This document shows, piece after piece, positions 34,508 through 43,292 of a stretch of 64,000 nt of DNA; the stretch's first letter is position 1; each line of letters starts with the position of its first letter. Source of the DNA: Spirosoma radiotolerans (GTDB lineage: Bacteria; Bacteroidota; Bacteroidia; Cytophagales; Spirosomataceae); assembly GCF_000974425.1 (NCBI RefSeq), contig NZ_CP010429.1, forward strand, positions 744,001 through 808,000, in the 5' to 3' direction. Below the pieces are notes generated by a model. It did no database searches. It was not told the origin of the DNA and saw nothing but the letters and a program-made list of their open reading frames with translations. The translations under genes were made by a program, and so were the position numbers.

Positions 34508-35242
34508 ATGAACACACTGACACCAACGGCCGGATACATTGTCGAGGTCCAGTACTGGGAGCAGCCTGACCAGAACACGACAAGATCATTCATTGACGCC
34601 GACTTGCTAACTGCTCGGCAAGCCGCATTTCATTATGCTCAAACTCTGGCTGTCAAGAAGTCTCCAGCTGAGGTATTGACGGTGGAGATTCATTTAGTTG
34701 AGTTCAACAACGGTCAGGCTGAGACTCCTTTCCTTGCGCAGGTTTTCAAACGCCGATTTCACCGCAGCAAACGAGTCCTCGAACCGGATACCTATACCCT
34801 CAACCTGACAATGGAGGTAAGTCCAGAGTTCGACCAACTTGAGTCTCCCTTGGCGCTGACGATAGACCCCACCGCAGTAGATGAAGCAGTTGAAACTCCC
34901 GAAGCCATCTTCGACAATGTTAGTGGACTGGTCATTGAATACGAATACTACCGTTCCTACGGCCATCCACCGGGATTTGGCTATGCAATAGTGGGCATTC
35001 TCGGACCTGGTGACCAGCATTTACTTGACCAGGTGGTGTCCGAGGAGGGAGATGCTGATGCAGCCATGACTGAGTTAGTTAAACGTCAGAAGCAGACCCG
35101 ATTTAAACTCGGGCTTCGGCTGAGCTTTATGCTCTACGACGCTCTGGGGTATGCGGCCAGTTTAATTGGCCAATACAATAACGAGTATGCCGCTACGGGT
35201 GAGCACCTGGCATTTAGTGTGGAGTTTATGCCTATCGATTGA
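34508..35242 (+). CDS. hypothetical protein, 244 residues
   Basis: Lies between the helicase and terminase genes, same strand. Acidic, no signal peptide, no recognised motif; the central part is rich in Glu/Asp/Pro. In phage genomes this position often holds DNA-modifying or packaging accessory proteins, but nothing in the sequence shows which. The reading frame is long and codon use matches its neighbours, so it is a real gene. Confidence 0.65.
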   Translation: MNTLTPTAGYIVEVQYWEQPDQNTTRSFIDADLLTARQAAFHYAQTLAVKKSPAEVLTVEIHLVEFNNGQAETPFLAQVFKRRFHRSKRVLEPDTYTLNLTMEVSPEFDQLESPLALTIDPTAVDEAVETPEAIFDNVSGLVIEYEYYRSYGHPPGFGYAIVGILGPGDQHLLDQVVSEEGDADAAMTELVKRQKQTRFKLGLRLSFMLYDALGYAASLIGQYNNEYAATGEHLAFSVEFMPID

Positions 35243-35295
35243 GCCAATACGTCATGACCTGTGAAGTCTAGAAAACCCAATAAAAACCGAATGAT

Positions 35296-35703
35296 ATGCC
35301 ATTTCCAAAAGGAGAATCGGGAAATCCCAAGGGGCTATTCTCCGCTGAAAACCAACCCGCCAAGAAAGGACGAACCCCAGGCAAGAGGAATCGATCCACT
35401 ATTGTAAAAGAGCTCCTTGGCCAAGTGGTCAACATGGCCAACTATAGCAAAAAGAACGCGAGTCTATTGGAAAAAATGGGCTTTGCGACCAATGATGAGG
35501 CTGAAGCATTGCTAACCGCTGTTCAGATTATCAAGGCGCTTTCTGGTGATACCTCGGCTTATAAAGCCATCATGGACTCCAGCTATGGCGCACCATCGCG
35601 ATCAATCGAACATTCTGGCACCATCATCACCAATGAGTTGGATAATCTAACGGTATCTGAGCTTCGCAAACTTCGTAAAGAGCTAACCAGCAAAGGGAAA
35701 TGA
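35296..35703 (+). CDS. DUF5681-type / small terminase subunit-like protein
   Basis: 135 residues starting MPFPKGESGNPKG, the typical KGxSGNPKGR opening of DUF5681 proteins that sit before large terminase genes. The basic N-terminus (KKGRTPGKRNRS) and following helices fit a DNA-recognition subunit for packaging. It overlaps the large terminase start by four bases (ATGA at 35700-35703). Confidence 0.75.
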   Translation: MPFPKGESGNPKGLFSAENQPAKKGRTPGKRNRSTIVKELLGQVVNMANYSKKNASLLEKMGFATNDEAEALLTAVQIIKALSGDTSAYKAIMDSSYGAPSRSIEHSGTIITNELDNLTVSELRKLRKELTSKGK

Positions 35704-37199
35704 CACTTGAAGATGTGGACATTGCTGACATTGATGCAGCTCTTGAGCGTAAGGGGCGAATGATTGACCTGCAATTGGCACGGCTCAATTATATCGACTT
35801 CGTGGAGTACGTCAACCCCAAGTATGAAACCCAACCGTTTCATCAGGTGATGGCTGGCCACCTCCAACTCTTTGCCGAGGGTAAGATCAAAAAACTGATG
35901 ATCACCTGCCCACCGCAGCACGGTAAGAGTGAGCTGTCTACGCGCAACTTTCCGGCCTATCTGTTCGGCCTTCGTCCTGATTTAAAGATTGCGGTGCTCT
36001 CCTACGCAGCCGACAAGGCCACCAAGTTCTCGCGTGAAATCCAACAACGCATCGACTCGGATGAGTACAGTGAGGTATTCCCGTTCGTTCGGCTGGCCAC
36101 GGCCCGTGATGAAGGACTGACCAAGACGCAAAAGGAATTTGATATTGTCGGCACGGGTGGCTCATTGAAAGCGGTGGGCCGACGTGGTGCCCTGACTGGT
36201 GACCCGGTTGATATTGCCATCCTCGATGACTTAATCAAGGATCAGGTAGAGGCTCAGTCACCAACCATCAGAGAACAAGCGTGGGGCTGGCTCGAAACAG
36301 TGGTAGACACTCGATTCCACAACGATAGCCAAATCCTGTACGTGACAACACGTTGGCATCAGGATGACCCGGCTGGCCGCTTTCTTGATCAAGATGGCTA
36401 CTACTCAGAAGACAATCCCGATGGGTGGGTACTCTTGAACTTTCCGGCCCTGAAGACACCCGATGTCAATGACTACGATGACCGGGCCGTGGGTGAGGCA
36501 CTGTGGCCGCAGAAGCACTCTAAAGCCAAGATGCTCAAGAAGCAGCGGGACAGTGAGTTGACCTTCAACGCACTGTATCAGGGTGACCCCAAACCATCAA
36601 GTAAGCTCACCATCTTTTATGATTGGGCGCAAATCGATGAGTACCCTGACCACCTGGATGAGGAGTTCATTGGCCTTGACTTTGGATTCAGCAATGACCC
36701 GACCGCAGCCACCCGCATCGGCATCACAGGCCGGAATATTTATTTGGATGAGCTGTTTTATGAGACTGACATGACCAATCAGGACATCATTGATCAGCTT
36801 CATTTGACTGGCTTACCGGCCACCATCGACACAATATGCGACAAAGCCGAACCAAAGAGCATTGAGGAGATACGGAGAGGCTACTATAAGCCGGGCAATG
36901 TGTTCATGAAAGGGTTCAATGCACGTGGCTGTGAGAAAGGGCCGGGTTCAATCAATGCGGGCATATTGAAGCTCAAGGAGTACAACGTGTTTTATACCAA
37001 GCGGAGCCGCAACATCAAGGCCGAGCGGGATAATTACACTTGGATCACGCAGGGAGGTAAGGCTACTAACACACCGATTGGCCAGTGGAACCATGCTCTT
37101 GATGGCATACGGTCGGCGGTGTTCACCAGAAAGGGTAAACCGCAGGGTGGCAATACCACCGCCAAACGGGTACAAGCTAAAAAAGGGAGAACCTATTAA
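35700..37199 (+). CDS. phage terminase large subunit
   Basis: 499 residues. ATPase domain: Walker A PPQHGKSE (K76), motif SYAADKATKFSRE, Walker B AILDDLIKD, coupling motif TTRWHQDDPAGR. The nuclease domain begins at EEFIGLDFGFSNDP with further acidic residues later (CDKAEPKSIEEI, NHALDGIRSA). It pumps DNA into a procapsid and cuts it. No portal or capsid gene is found in the element, so its products would have to fill capsids of a helper phage, or packaging is no longer functional. Confidence 0.93.
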   Translation: MTLEDVDIADIDAALERKGRMIDLQLARLNYIDFVEYVNPKYETQPFHQVMAGHLQLFAEGKIKKLMITCPPQHGKSELSTRNFPAYLFGLRPDLKIAVLSYAADKATKFSREIQQRIDSDEYSEVFPFVRLATARDEGLTKTQKEFDIVGTGGSLKAVGRRGALTGDPVDIAILDDLIKDQVEAQSPTIREQAWGWLETVVDTRFHNDSQILYVTTRWHQDDPAGRFLDQDGYYSEDNPDGWVLLNFPALKTPDVNDYDDRAVGEALWPQKHSKAKMLKKQRDSELTFNALYQGDPKPSSKLTIFYDWAQIDEYPDHLDEEFIGLDFGFSNDPTAATRIGITGRNIYLDELFYETDMTNQDIIDQLHLTGLPATIDTICDKAEPKSIEEIRRGYYKPGNVFMKGFNARGCEKGPGSINAGILKLKEYNVFYTKRSRNIKAERDNYTWITQGGKATNTPIGQWNHALDGIRSAVFTRKGKPQGGNTTAKRVQAKKGRTY

Positions 37200-37225
37200 T
37201 CACATACTAACTGACAGCTATATTT

Positions 37226-39262
37226 ATGCAAGACGGACTCTATTTATACAACACCTGGGTAGCTCAGGTTGAGGTAGCCATCACCAAGCAGGCCAACGAT
37301 CTCAGCAATCCCACGGCCATCAATTCCTCCTACGCCAATCTATTCACCCTCCCCGACACACAGGCCATTCGTTCCCTTCTTGAGAACGCTGAGCAGGTCG
37401 ATGCGGGTGGCCGTGACCCGTACCGGCTCATCCCGGCCAAACTCGTTGATGAGGGTGAGGTGTCAATCTGGAATGCCACGCTACTCTCCTTTCAAGGTGG
37501 CTGGAAGGTATCACTCACTGCTCCACTCAAAGGTTTGTTTGAGCAACTGGCTGACCTCAAGTTAGGAGACCTCGACCTTAGCCGCTATGATCATCCGTGG
37601 ACGATTCCCACCATCATCTCACTGGCAGGCAAAACCGAAGGGTGTATTTATCCGGCCATTGATTACGGGTCAATTGATAACGGTGTGTTTGCGCAGGACA
37701 CGCTCACCCCGGCCATCTACGCCAAGTCGGTCATCAATGCCATGTTGCAGCGGTTCGGCTACCGGGCCGTGGGTGACTGGCAAAGTGATGCACTTTATAA
37801 CCGGCTTATCATCCCGTTTGTCGAAGATGAGCCGGTGGCGCATGATCTTGACTGGCAGCAGGCCCGCATGGCCAGAGTAACCGTAACCGGCACCACACCC
37901 ATCCCGCCGTTTGGCACCTTTGACGGCATGCTGCAATTCAATCGGGACGCCGAACCGCTGACAGGGTGGGTCGATGGCAAGCAGAACAATTTCAAGGCCG
38001 AATCATCCCGCTACGTGTGTGATGTGGCCATGCGACTCCATGTCATGGCTTTTCAACAGTTCAGCCTACAGGTAGACTTTGGCGCGGTCGAAGCCATGCT
38101 CATTGTAGAGAAGAACGGCCAGAACGTGGCGCAGGAATACGTGTCACACGGCGGGCCGTGGGGAAGTTTCACCTTCGGGGATGTGCCCAACGTAATCATC
38201 ACGCTGGATGAACATATTGACTGTAAGGCCGGTGATCAGATTCAAATTCGGTTTATTCTACGCAAACAAACCACCTTCGCGCAGTTCACGCATATTGGCT
38301 TTATCAATGAGGCCAACACCTGGGCGTTCTTTCAGCCGGATGTGGCCATCAAAGCCGGTGACACGTGGCTTGTATCAACCAACATGCCCGATTTGACCTG
38401 CGCAGAGCTTCTCAAATCCATCGCTCTGATGATGTCGGGTACCTATGAGGTGAACGAGGTAGCCCGCACCATCGAATTGCGCACGCTGGATGCGGTGATT
38501 GCCAACGAAGCCAATGTGCAGGACCTGAGCCACTGCATTGAGGAGAGCGCCGAGCCTGAGAACGCGGTAACCATATCACCCTACGGCCAAAAGAACCTCT
38601 TGAAATGGAAGCAACAGGACGACAAGACCCTGCTTGGTTGGGGCGATGGAGTCATCACCTGTGGCGCACAGAACATTCCTTTGGAAACTACCCTGTTTGA
38701 ACTTCCTTTCTCGGCCGTCATCTCCTCCTCGGCCACCCTGGCTAATTACGGAAGCCCACCGTTGATCAAAACGCGGGCCATCTCGGGATCGGGAGCCAGT
38801 GTGCAGGTATCCCGACAGGCCGCACCGCCGTGCCTGCTCCTGGCTGAGCCAACCCGCACGGTGGTCGTCACGGTGAATGTTGTTAATGAGGACCTCTCCG
38901 TGACCAAAACACCCGTTCCGCTCACGGGCTGCTGGTGGCACGCAAGGCCAGAGGGGGTAGTAACGGTTGCCAACGCATTTGGCCTTGGATTTGACAAGCC
39001 ATCAAGCGTGTATAGCCGTGAGCAGACGATGTCACAACGCTATTTCAACGCTCTGCGCCGGATGCTGAGAAGGCCACGACAGTTAACACCATCGGTTTAC
39101 TTTCGGCCTGTGGATTTCGCCACGCTTGATCTGTATGCACCGGTTCGGCTGCGGGCCGTTCGGGCCGGGTCACTCGATTTGAATGACAATTTCTACTACC
39201 TCAGCAAAGTCAATAACTACGTGTCGGGTCGCACCTGCACAATGGTCCTCGTTCCATATTGA
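37226..39262 (+). CDS. phage tail/baseplate-type structural protein
   Basis: 678 residues. The N-terminal segment ...NDLSNPTAINSSYANLFTLPDT... ...YRLIPAKLVDEGEVSIWNATLLSF follows a pattern I know from large virion proteins near the tail genes of Bacteroidota phages (an opening that imposes a set of sampled positions, then a beta-rich body). No enzyme motif. It begins 26 bp after the terminase, where a normal prophage would have portal and head genes. An 11-bp hairpin follows. Assignment rests on pattern memory. Confidence 0.55.
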   Translation: MQDGLYLYNTWVAQVEVAITKQANDLSNPTAINSSYANLFTLPDTQAIRSLLENAEQVDAGGRDPYRLIPAKLVDEGEVSIWNATLLSFQGGWKVSLTAPLKGLFEQLADLKLGDLDLSRYDHPWTIPTIISLAGKTEGCIYPAIDYGSIDNGVFAQDTLTPAIYAKSVINAMLQRFGYRAVGDWQSDALYNRLIIPFVEDEPVAHDLDWQQARMARVTVTGTTPIPPFGTFDGMLQFNRDAEPLTGWVDGKQNNFKAESSRYVCDVAMRLHVMAFQQFSLQVDFGAVEAMLIVEKNGQNVAQEYVSHGGPWGSFTFGDVPNVIITLDEHIDCKAGDQIQIRFILRKQTTFAQFTHIGFINEANTWAFFQPDVAIKAGDTWLVSTNMPDLTCAELLKSIALMMSGTYEVNEVARTIELRTLDAVIANEANVQDLSHCIEESAEPENAVTISPYGQKNLLKWKQQDDKTLLGWGDGVITCGAQNIPLETTLFELPFSAVISSSATLANYGSPPLIKTRAISGSGASVQVSRQAAPPCLLLAEPTRTVVVTVNVVNEDLSVTKTPVPLTGCWWHARPEGVVTVANAFGLGFDKPSSVYSREQTMSQRYFNALRRMLRRPRQLTPSVYFRPVDFATLDLYAPVRLRAVRAGSLDLNDNFYYLSKVNNYVSGRTCTMVLVPY

Positions 39263-39271
39263 ACTGTAGAG

Positions 39272-39307
39272 GAGGCTGCATACACTATGGCTAGTTTATG
39301 CAGCCTC
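39272..39307 (+). terminator. stem-loop after the tail-type gene
   Basis: GAGGCTGCATA (39272-39282) and TATGCAGCCTC (39297-39307), 14-base loop, perfect 11-bp stem. No T-run; probably ends the packaging transcript. The remaining 270 bp up to the next gene show no gene. Confidence 0.6.
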
Positions 39308-39575
39308 ATGAAACCTATCTGATCAGAAGGTTATCAAACAATTTCTTGAGCTTGAAATGATATCATATCGACTTGATTTAGCTTTTCATGGAACGGCCAT
39401 TCTATTGGGAGACGAAACAGAAGCCGACCGGTCAGGAATGTCGCTGTCCTGAAAACAGGCAATTGCATATGAGTCTCAGTCAGCACACAGGGCTATCTAT
39501 TTGGCTCAACTGCTGATGACAACGTAAGTTCTATAACACTATATGGAATTAGTGTATGAAATTAAGTAGGAATTA

Positions 39576-41471
39576 CTATTTTTTTAAAATGCAAAAAACC
39601 ATTCCAGATATCGTTTGTTTTGGTATAGAGGATATAGTTTCTCTTAATTCTCTAGGTGTGTTGTTGGGATCAGGTACCATAATAATGTCTTCAAAGGATA
39701 TCAATTTGCCATCTACGCGTTTCCCGTTTATATTTCTACTAGCGTTTTTAACAGTTACTGTGCCTTCATTTTTAACATTTATCCAATTAACGTAGGGCTT
39801 TTCCTTTCCATAACTAAGACTTATATCCACCCAAGGCTCTTTCATTTCCTCCGAGTACCCAATAGGCGTCGGATATGGCCATTGATGAGGCTGGAAGGAC
39901 TCAACCTCTATGAGTGGTTTAGTGTTTATGTTCGCGTAAAATAAGATTGATAAATCAGCACCATCAAAATCATATTTTTTATTTCTTATTATAACCCCAG
40001 ACTGCTGTATTCCTATGCTGTTTGGATAAGATATATATTTTTCAGGTTCTAATATAATTTCGTTATTCTTCCATTTTAAATAGTTGTAGTCGACAGACTT
40101 TAAAGTTGCTGAAGTTTTGCATGGAACATCTTTAACTAGATTTTGTAACCGAGGTAAGCTAGCAATGACATTAAAATCAAACCAAAGGTTATAATTAATG
40201 CGGTCGAATAAATAAAGACCTACCTCTTTGTTAAGCGTACTCTTTGCCGTTGTACCTACACCAATCGTACGAACAATTACCTTACCATCTAACTCTAAAA
40301 TTGTCCTGGTCACCTTGCCAGGGTAGAGAAAGTGACTAGGCAACGTACGGTTGACAACCATATGTTTTTCGGGATATACACTGTTGACAATTGGGCTCGC
40401 ATTTTTCTCATAAATAAGACCAGAATACGCTTCAGGAGAGAGGACTCTTTTCAGCGTTTCATACATATCTCTAGTACCATTCGAAGGATCACCAAAACCG
40501 AACAAGTTGGTTACCATACAATCACAGATATGATTTCCTTCATTTCGGCGTTTTAAAATTTCCTGGTCATATCCGGCTGGTAAGATTGGTTTTCCAGCTA
40601 TGAAGGTTAAATTAAAATCAGGATTTAGTAAGGCATCTATATTACCTGGAGCTGCATAATTAAGATTTGATACCATATGCTTAAAAACATTGTCAACTGT
40701 GCAGTAGGGGTTATCTTTTTTCTTGCAAATCTCTTTATCTAATTTATATTCGTGATAGTTAGGCTCCTGGCCACTATAATAGTCCTGTAAGTCATATTGA
40801 TCGCAAAATCTTGTTAATTTAGATTTAGCAATAGGTATTTCATTCTCGGATCCCGGTAAAAATAGTTTACCCGAAATTAATTTCTCAGGATAAACTGGGG
40901 CCTTATAAGTTGAGTCGTCGGAGTGATCGTCTAAATCAACGTATTTCAGACGTAAATTTTTAAATAGAACTAATTTTCCTTGTTTAATTATGTTCTTATC
41001 AATTTGATAAGCGTCATTAACTTCAACAATACCCTCATCCTCTACCGCAAACCAATATTGTACGTTTTGTAAAGCTTTTTTTTTATACGAGGCAATACTT
41101 ATAGAGAAGGAAATTGCTGGATTGTCACCTGTATACACAGGAGCTTGATTTGGATGCCACCAAGTGTGATAAATGTGTTCATCTTCTATTTTTTTTCCTA
41201 GAGCTTCCTTAGTATGCAGGCCAAAACTCAACGTATACTGGTCTTCTTCATCTTTTTTAGGTGAATAATACCCTTTATTAAGGACCGCTAAATTATGCAA
41301 AGTCCATTTATCAGGGGGATAATATGACTCAACAAGCTCTATTTTATTACCATCAACTATCAAGTAACTATCATCAGCTACAACTTGAGTGCCCTTGATT
41401 TGAGCAATACTTATTGTGGAGAAAATTGTTATCAAAAAATATACACCTAGTAGAAATTTACTTTTTCGCAT
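39576..41471 (-). CDS. exported cargo protein of unknown function, 631 residues
   Basis: Low-GC gene on the opposite strand to the phage-like genes. Signal peptide MRKSKFLLGVYFLITIFSTISIAQ. The body is rich in Tyr, Asn and Lys with cysteines such as CDQYD, ICKKKDNPYC and HICDCMV that could form disulphides. The closing part (WPYPTPIGYSEEMKEPW, NINGKRVDGKLISFEDIIMVP) is beta-like and resembles an earlier segment (PVYPEKLISGKLFLPGSEN), hinting at an internal repeat. No known domain seen. Base composition and strand mark it as a later acquisition (moron-like cargo). Confidence 0.7.
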   Translation of the reverse strand: MRKSKFLLGVYFLITIFSTISIAQIKGTQVVADDSYLIVDGNKIELVESYYPPDKWTLHNLAVLNKGYYSPKKDEEDQYTLSFGLHTKEALGKKIEDEHIYHTWWHPNQAPVYTGDNPAISFSISIASYKKKALQNVQYWFAVEDEGIVEVNDAYQIDKNIIKQGKLVLFKNLRLKYVDLDDHSDDSTYKAPVYPEKLISGKLFLPGSENEIPIAKSKLTRFCDQYDLQDYYSGQEPNYHEYKLDKEICKKKDNPYCTVDNVFKHMVSNLNYAAPGNIDALLNPDFNLTFIAGKPILPAGYDQEILKRRNEGNHICDCMVTNLFGFGDPSNGTRDMYETLKRVLSPEAYSGLIYEKNASPIVNSVYPEKHMVVNRTLPSHFLYPGKVTRTILELDGKVIVRTIGVGTTAKSTLNKEVGLYLFDRINYNLWFDFNVIASLPRLQNLVKDVPCKTSATLKSVDYNYLKWKNNEIILEPEKYISYPNSIGIQQSGVIIRNKKYDFDGADLSILFYANINTKPLIEVESFQPHQWPYPTPIGYSEEMKEPWVDISLSYGKEKPYVNWINVKNEGTVTVKNASRNINGKRVDGKLISFEDIIMVPDPNNTPRELRETISSIPKQTISGMVFCILKK

Positions 41472-41848
41472 AATGATTGATGGCGTTTTATAACTCAGGT
41501 AATAATGCCTAGATATGGGTTTGACTTCCTTATAAACTCTACAGAGAGATTATGGCGTTTGTTTTAAGTTTTAGTTATCACTGGGAACTCACCTATTCAG
41601 TAGGGCTGGCCTCAATAGAGCATTTGCTTTGCCACCACCATCCACCTAAAAAGATAAAGCCTTTCTGTGGATCACACAATCCCCTTTAATAATATATGAA
41701 AGGTTACAAAATAGTCATTTGCAAGAACTGTTTTTACAAATTAAATTCCTATGGGAAAACTACCCTTTTAGAAAATCTTTATTTAGCCATAGGCAACTAG
41801 GCATTAAATTCGGCGTATCAGATTGATTAAGTGGTTAATTTTTAACGT
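41472..41848. other. AT-rich gap before the repressor operators
   Basis: 377 bp between the start of the minus-strand cargo gene and the operator of the small repressor. It should contain the cargo promoter, but I cannot place it with confidence. No gene seen. Confidence 0.4.
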
Positions 41849-41870
41849 GACTTTGTATAGATACTAAGTC
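41849..41870 (+). promoter_or_regulatory. operator 1 of the XRE repressor
   Basis: A 22-bp near-perfect palindrome: arms GACTT-GTAT and ATAC-AAGTC around a two-base centre, one pair broken. Its core CTTTGTAT-AG-ATACTAAG matches the palindrome at 42134-42151 in 16 of 18 positions. It lies 38 bp before the repressor ATG and includes a TTTG that could be part of the -7 box. A second small palindrome (TATGTA/TACATA) follows at about 41876-41891. Confidence 0.65.
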
Positions 41871-41907
41871 AAAAATATGTATTTTTACATACATAAAGCA
41901 TATAGTA

Positions 41908-42114
41908 ATGGCTGATATAAAGCAAAAGGTTGGTCAACAGGTTCGTGACGCTCGGAAAGTGAAGGGATTAACGTTAAAAGAAATTGGAGAGAAAGTGGGT
42001 GTGGCCGAATCAACCTTTAGTCTGTATGAAAGCGGTAAACAAAACCTCACAATTGAGACATTACAGAAAATAGCGGATGCGTTGAGCATTGATATAGCCA
42101 CATTCTTTAAATAG
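41908..42114 (+). CDS. XRE/Cro-type repressor, 68 residues
   Basis: A single helix-turn-helix domain and nothing else: VGQQVRDARKVKGLTLKEIG, then EKVGVAESTFSLYESGKQNLT, and LQKIADALSIDIATFF. This is the minimal size of Cro/C-protein-like regulators. Matching palindromes lie directly before the gene and just behind it, upstream of the next transcript, so it very likely represses itself and the rightward operon. Confidence 0.88.
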   Translation: MADIKQKVGQQVRDARKVKGLTLKEIGEKVGVAESTFSLYESGKQNLTIETLQKIADALSIDIATFFK

Positions 42115-42133
42115 ATATTTTTTTGCTAGCCTT

Positions 42134-42151
42134 CTTTGTATAAATACAAAG
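42134..42151 (+). promoter_or_regulatory. operator 2, upstream of the rightward operon
   Basis: CTTTGTAT-AA-ATACAAAG, perfect 8-bp arms, 19 bp behind the repressor stop and 16 bp before a mini-ORF. It matches operator 1 in 16 of 18 bases. Repressor binding here would block the transcript of the genes at 42168-43468. Confidence 0.65.
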
Positions 42152-42167
42152 TTTTTGTAATATTGTA

Positions 42168-42263
42168 ATGCCATTGACGAACAGAAAAGGCGAAATAGTA
42201 CCGATGAGGTTGCCCGCTGGACCGTATGAACCATATTGGCAAAGAAAAACCCCAATGCTATGA
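42168..42263 (+). CDS. possible 31-residue leader protein
   Basis: ATG 42168 to TGA 42261-42263, immediately downstream of operator 2. The translation (MPLTNRKGEIVPMRLPAGPY...) has a good mix of residues for so short a frame. It could be a leader peptide or a small functional protein of the regulated operon; only position and composition support it. Confidence 0.4.
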   Translation: MPLTNRKGEIVPMRLPAGPYEPYWQRKTPML

Positions 42264-42315
42264 TCTTGGCGGATGCAGCAGAGGGGTGATGTTTCACTTA
42301 AACCGTTAAATTCAA

Positions 42316-42717
42316 ATGAACACGGAGCAAAACTACGTGGGGAAAGGGGATTCTACAACCTCTACTGAGCCAACGGCTACCCCAAATCCATCAGTGGCCA
42401 ATACACTGGCCCAAACCACTCCTGCGGCTGACAACCGGCCGATGCTTACAATACCCTTCGACCCCGCTTACATCAATGTGCCAGTCTACCTGCGTGCTGA
42501 GGGTAAAGAGGATGGTCACGTTGAGGTCTCTCAACTTGATGTTTTGCTAGCAGCACTCACCATATATGAAAAGTCGGTTCGTGAGTGGAAAGGTGATAAA
42601 GAGCTTACCCTTGACCTCATTGATGAGGTGAGAGACACGATCCTTGATCGAATCTACAATCGCCTTTCTGAGTCAGCATCTATCCTCCACAGCATCAAAC
42701 ACAACCAACCACAATGA
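42316..42717 (+). CDS. hypothetical protein, 133 residues
   Basis: The N-terminal 40 residues are Thr/Pro/Ala-rich and probably disordered; the rest is helical (VSQLDVLLAALTIYEKSVREW, LIDEVRDTILDRIYNRLSES). No known family. It is coupled to the next gene by a four-base overlap and lies in the operon behind operator 2. Confidence 0.65.
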   Translation: MNTEQNYVGKGDSTTSTEPTATPNPSVANTLAQTTPAADNRPMLTIPFDPAYINVPVYLRAEGKEDGHVEVSQLDVLLAALTIYEKSVREWKGDKELTLDLIDEVRDTILDRIYNRLSESASILHSIKHNQPQ

Positions 42718-43052
42718 ACATACCAGATCAACAACCAAGCCAACCCACAGGGGCCTCAACCGCTCCGGTGAATCCTCACGTGTACAAAGCACAAAGTGAA
42801 CTGCTAAAGATCGTGGATTCATTCGTTGAGCAACACTATGCCTCGTATCCAGTGGAGGCCATCAACACCTTACTCTATCACTGGCTGACGACCTCAACCA
42901 AGAAGCGGAGTAAAAAGCAGCTCAGAGAGGTGTTGTCGGTGGTCAATTTCATTGTGAAGGTCTTTGATCAGTGCAAGCAAATTGAGGATGTCAAGCGGCT
43001 TATGACTCAGGTGCAGAAGGATGGCCCGACCAGCGTCAACAACACTCAGTAA
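42714..43052 (+). CDS. hypothetical protein, 112 residues
   Basis: Starts within the stop of the previous gene (ATGA). A Pro/Ser/Thr-rich N-terminus like its neighbour, then helices (LLKIVDSFVEQHYASYPVEA, KKQLREVLSVVNFIVKVFDQ). The similar design of the two coupled proteins suggests partners, but no function is readable. Confidence 0.65.
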   Translation: MNIPDQQPSQPTGASTAPVNPHVYKAQSELLKIVDSFVEQHYASYPVEAINTLLYHWLTTSTKKRSKKQLREVLSVVNFIVKVFDQCKQIEDVKRLMTQVQKDGPTSVNNTQ

Positions 43053-43086
43053 GCGGGAATAGCAAAGGGCAAGCCACGAGAATCAC

Positions 43087-43116
43087 TACCTTGGTTAAAT
43101 TACTTAAACCAAGGTA
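43087..43116 (+). promoter_or_regulatory. inverted repeat two bases before the first mini-gene start
   Basis: TACCTTGGTT (43087-43096) and AACCAAGGTA (43107-43116), perfect 10-bp arms with a 10-base spacer; the ATG follows at 43119. As an RNA hairpin it would cover the ribosome-binding region; as DNA it is a symmetrical operator. Confidence 0.55.
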
Positions 43117-43118
43117 GT

Positions 43119-43292
43119 ATGAAGCACCCATTTAAAATCATCCGTGGTGGTCAGGCCGAGTCAACTCCACCTCCTACCAAGTTCGCGCAGTATGATCAGC
43201 GCCGAGCCATCGGTGACCGATTCGTGGCCCGGTTTTTAGCCAGTCGTGACCGGGCCATTGATCGTGAAAGAGCTAAACTAAACAACCTATGA
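43119..43292 (+). CDS. tandem mini-gene 1, 57 residues
   Basis: Encodes MKHPFKIIRGGQAESTPPPT, then KFAQYDQRRAIGDRFVARFL and a basic C-terminal helix ending RAKLNNL. It is a paralogue of the next gene: both start MKHPFKI-RGGQ, share TKFAQ and ARFLA-R and end in a RAKL helix. Its stop overlaps the paralogue's ATG (ATGA). The conserved protein with changed third bases shows that both are real genes. No known family. Confidence 0.72.
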   Translation: MKHPFKIIRGGQAESTPPPTKFAQYDQRRAIGDRFVARFLASRDRAIDRERAKLNNL

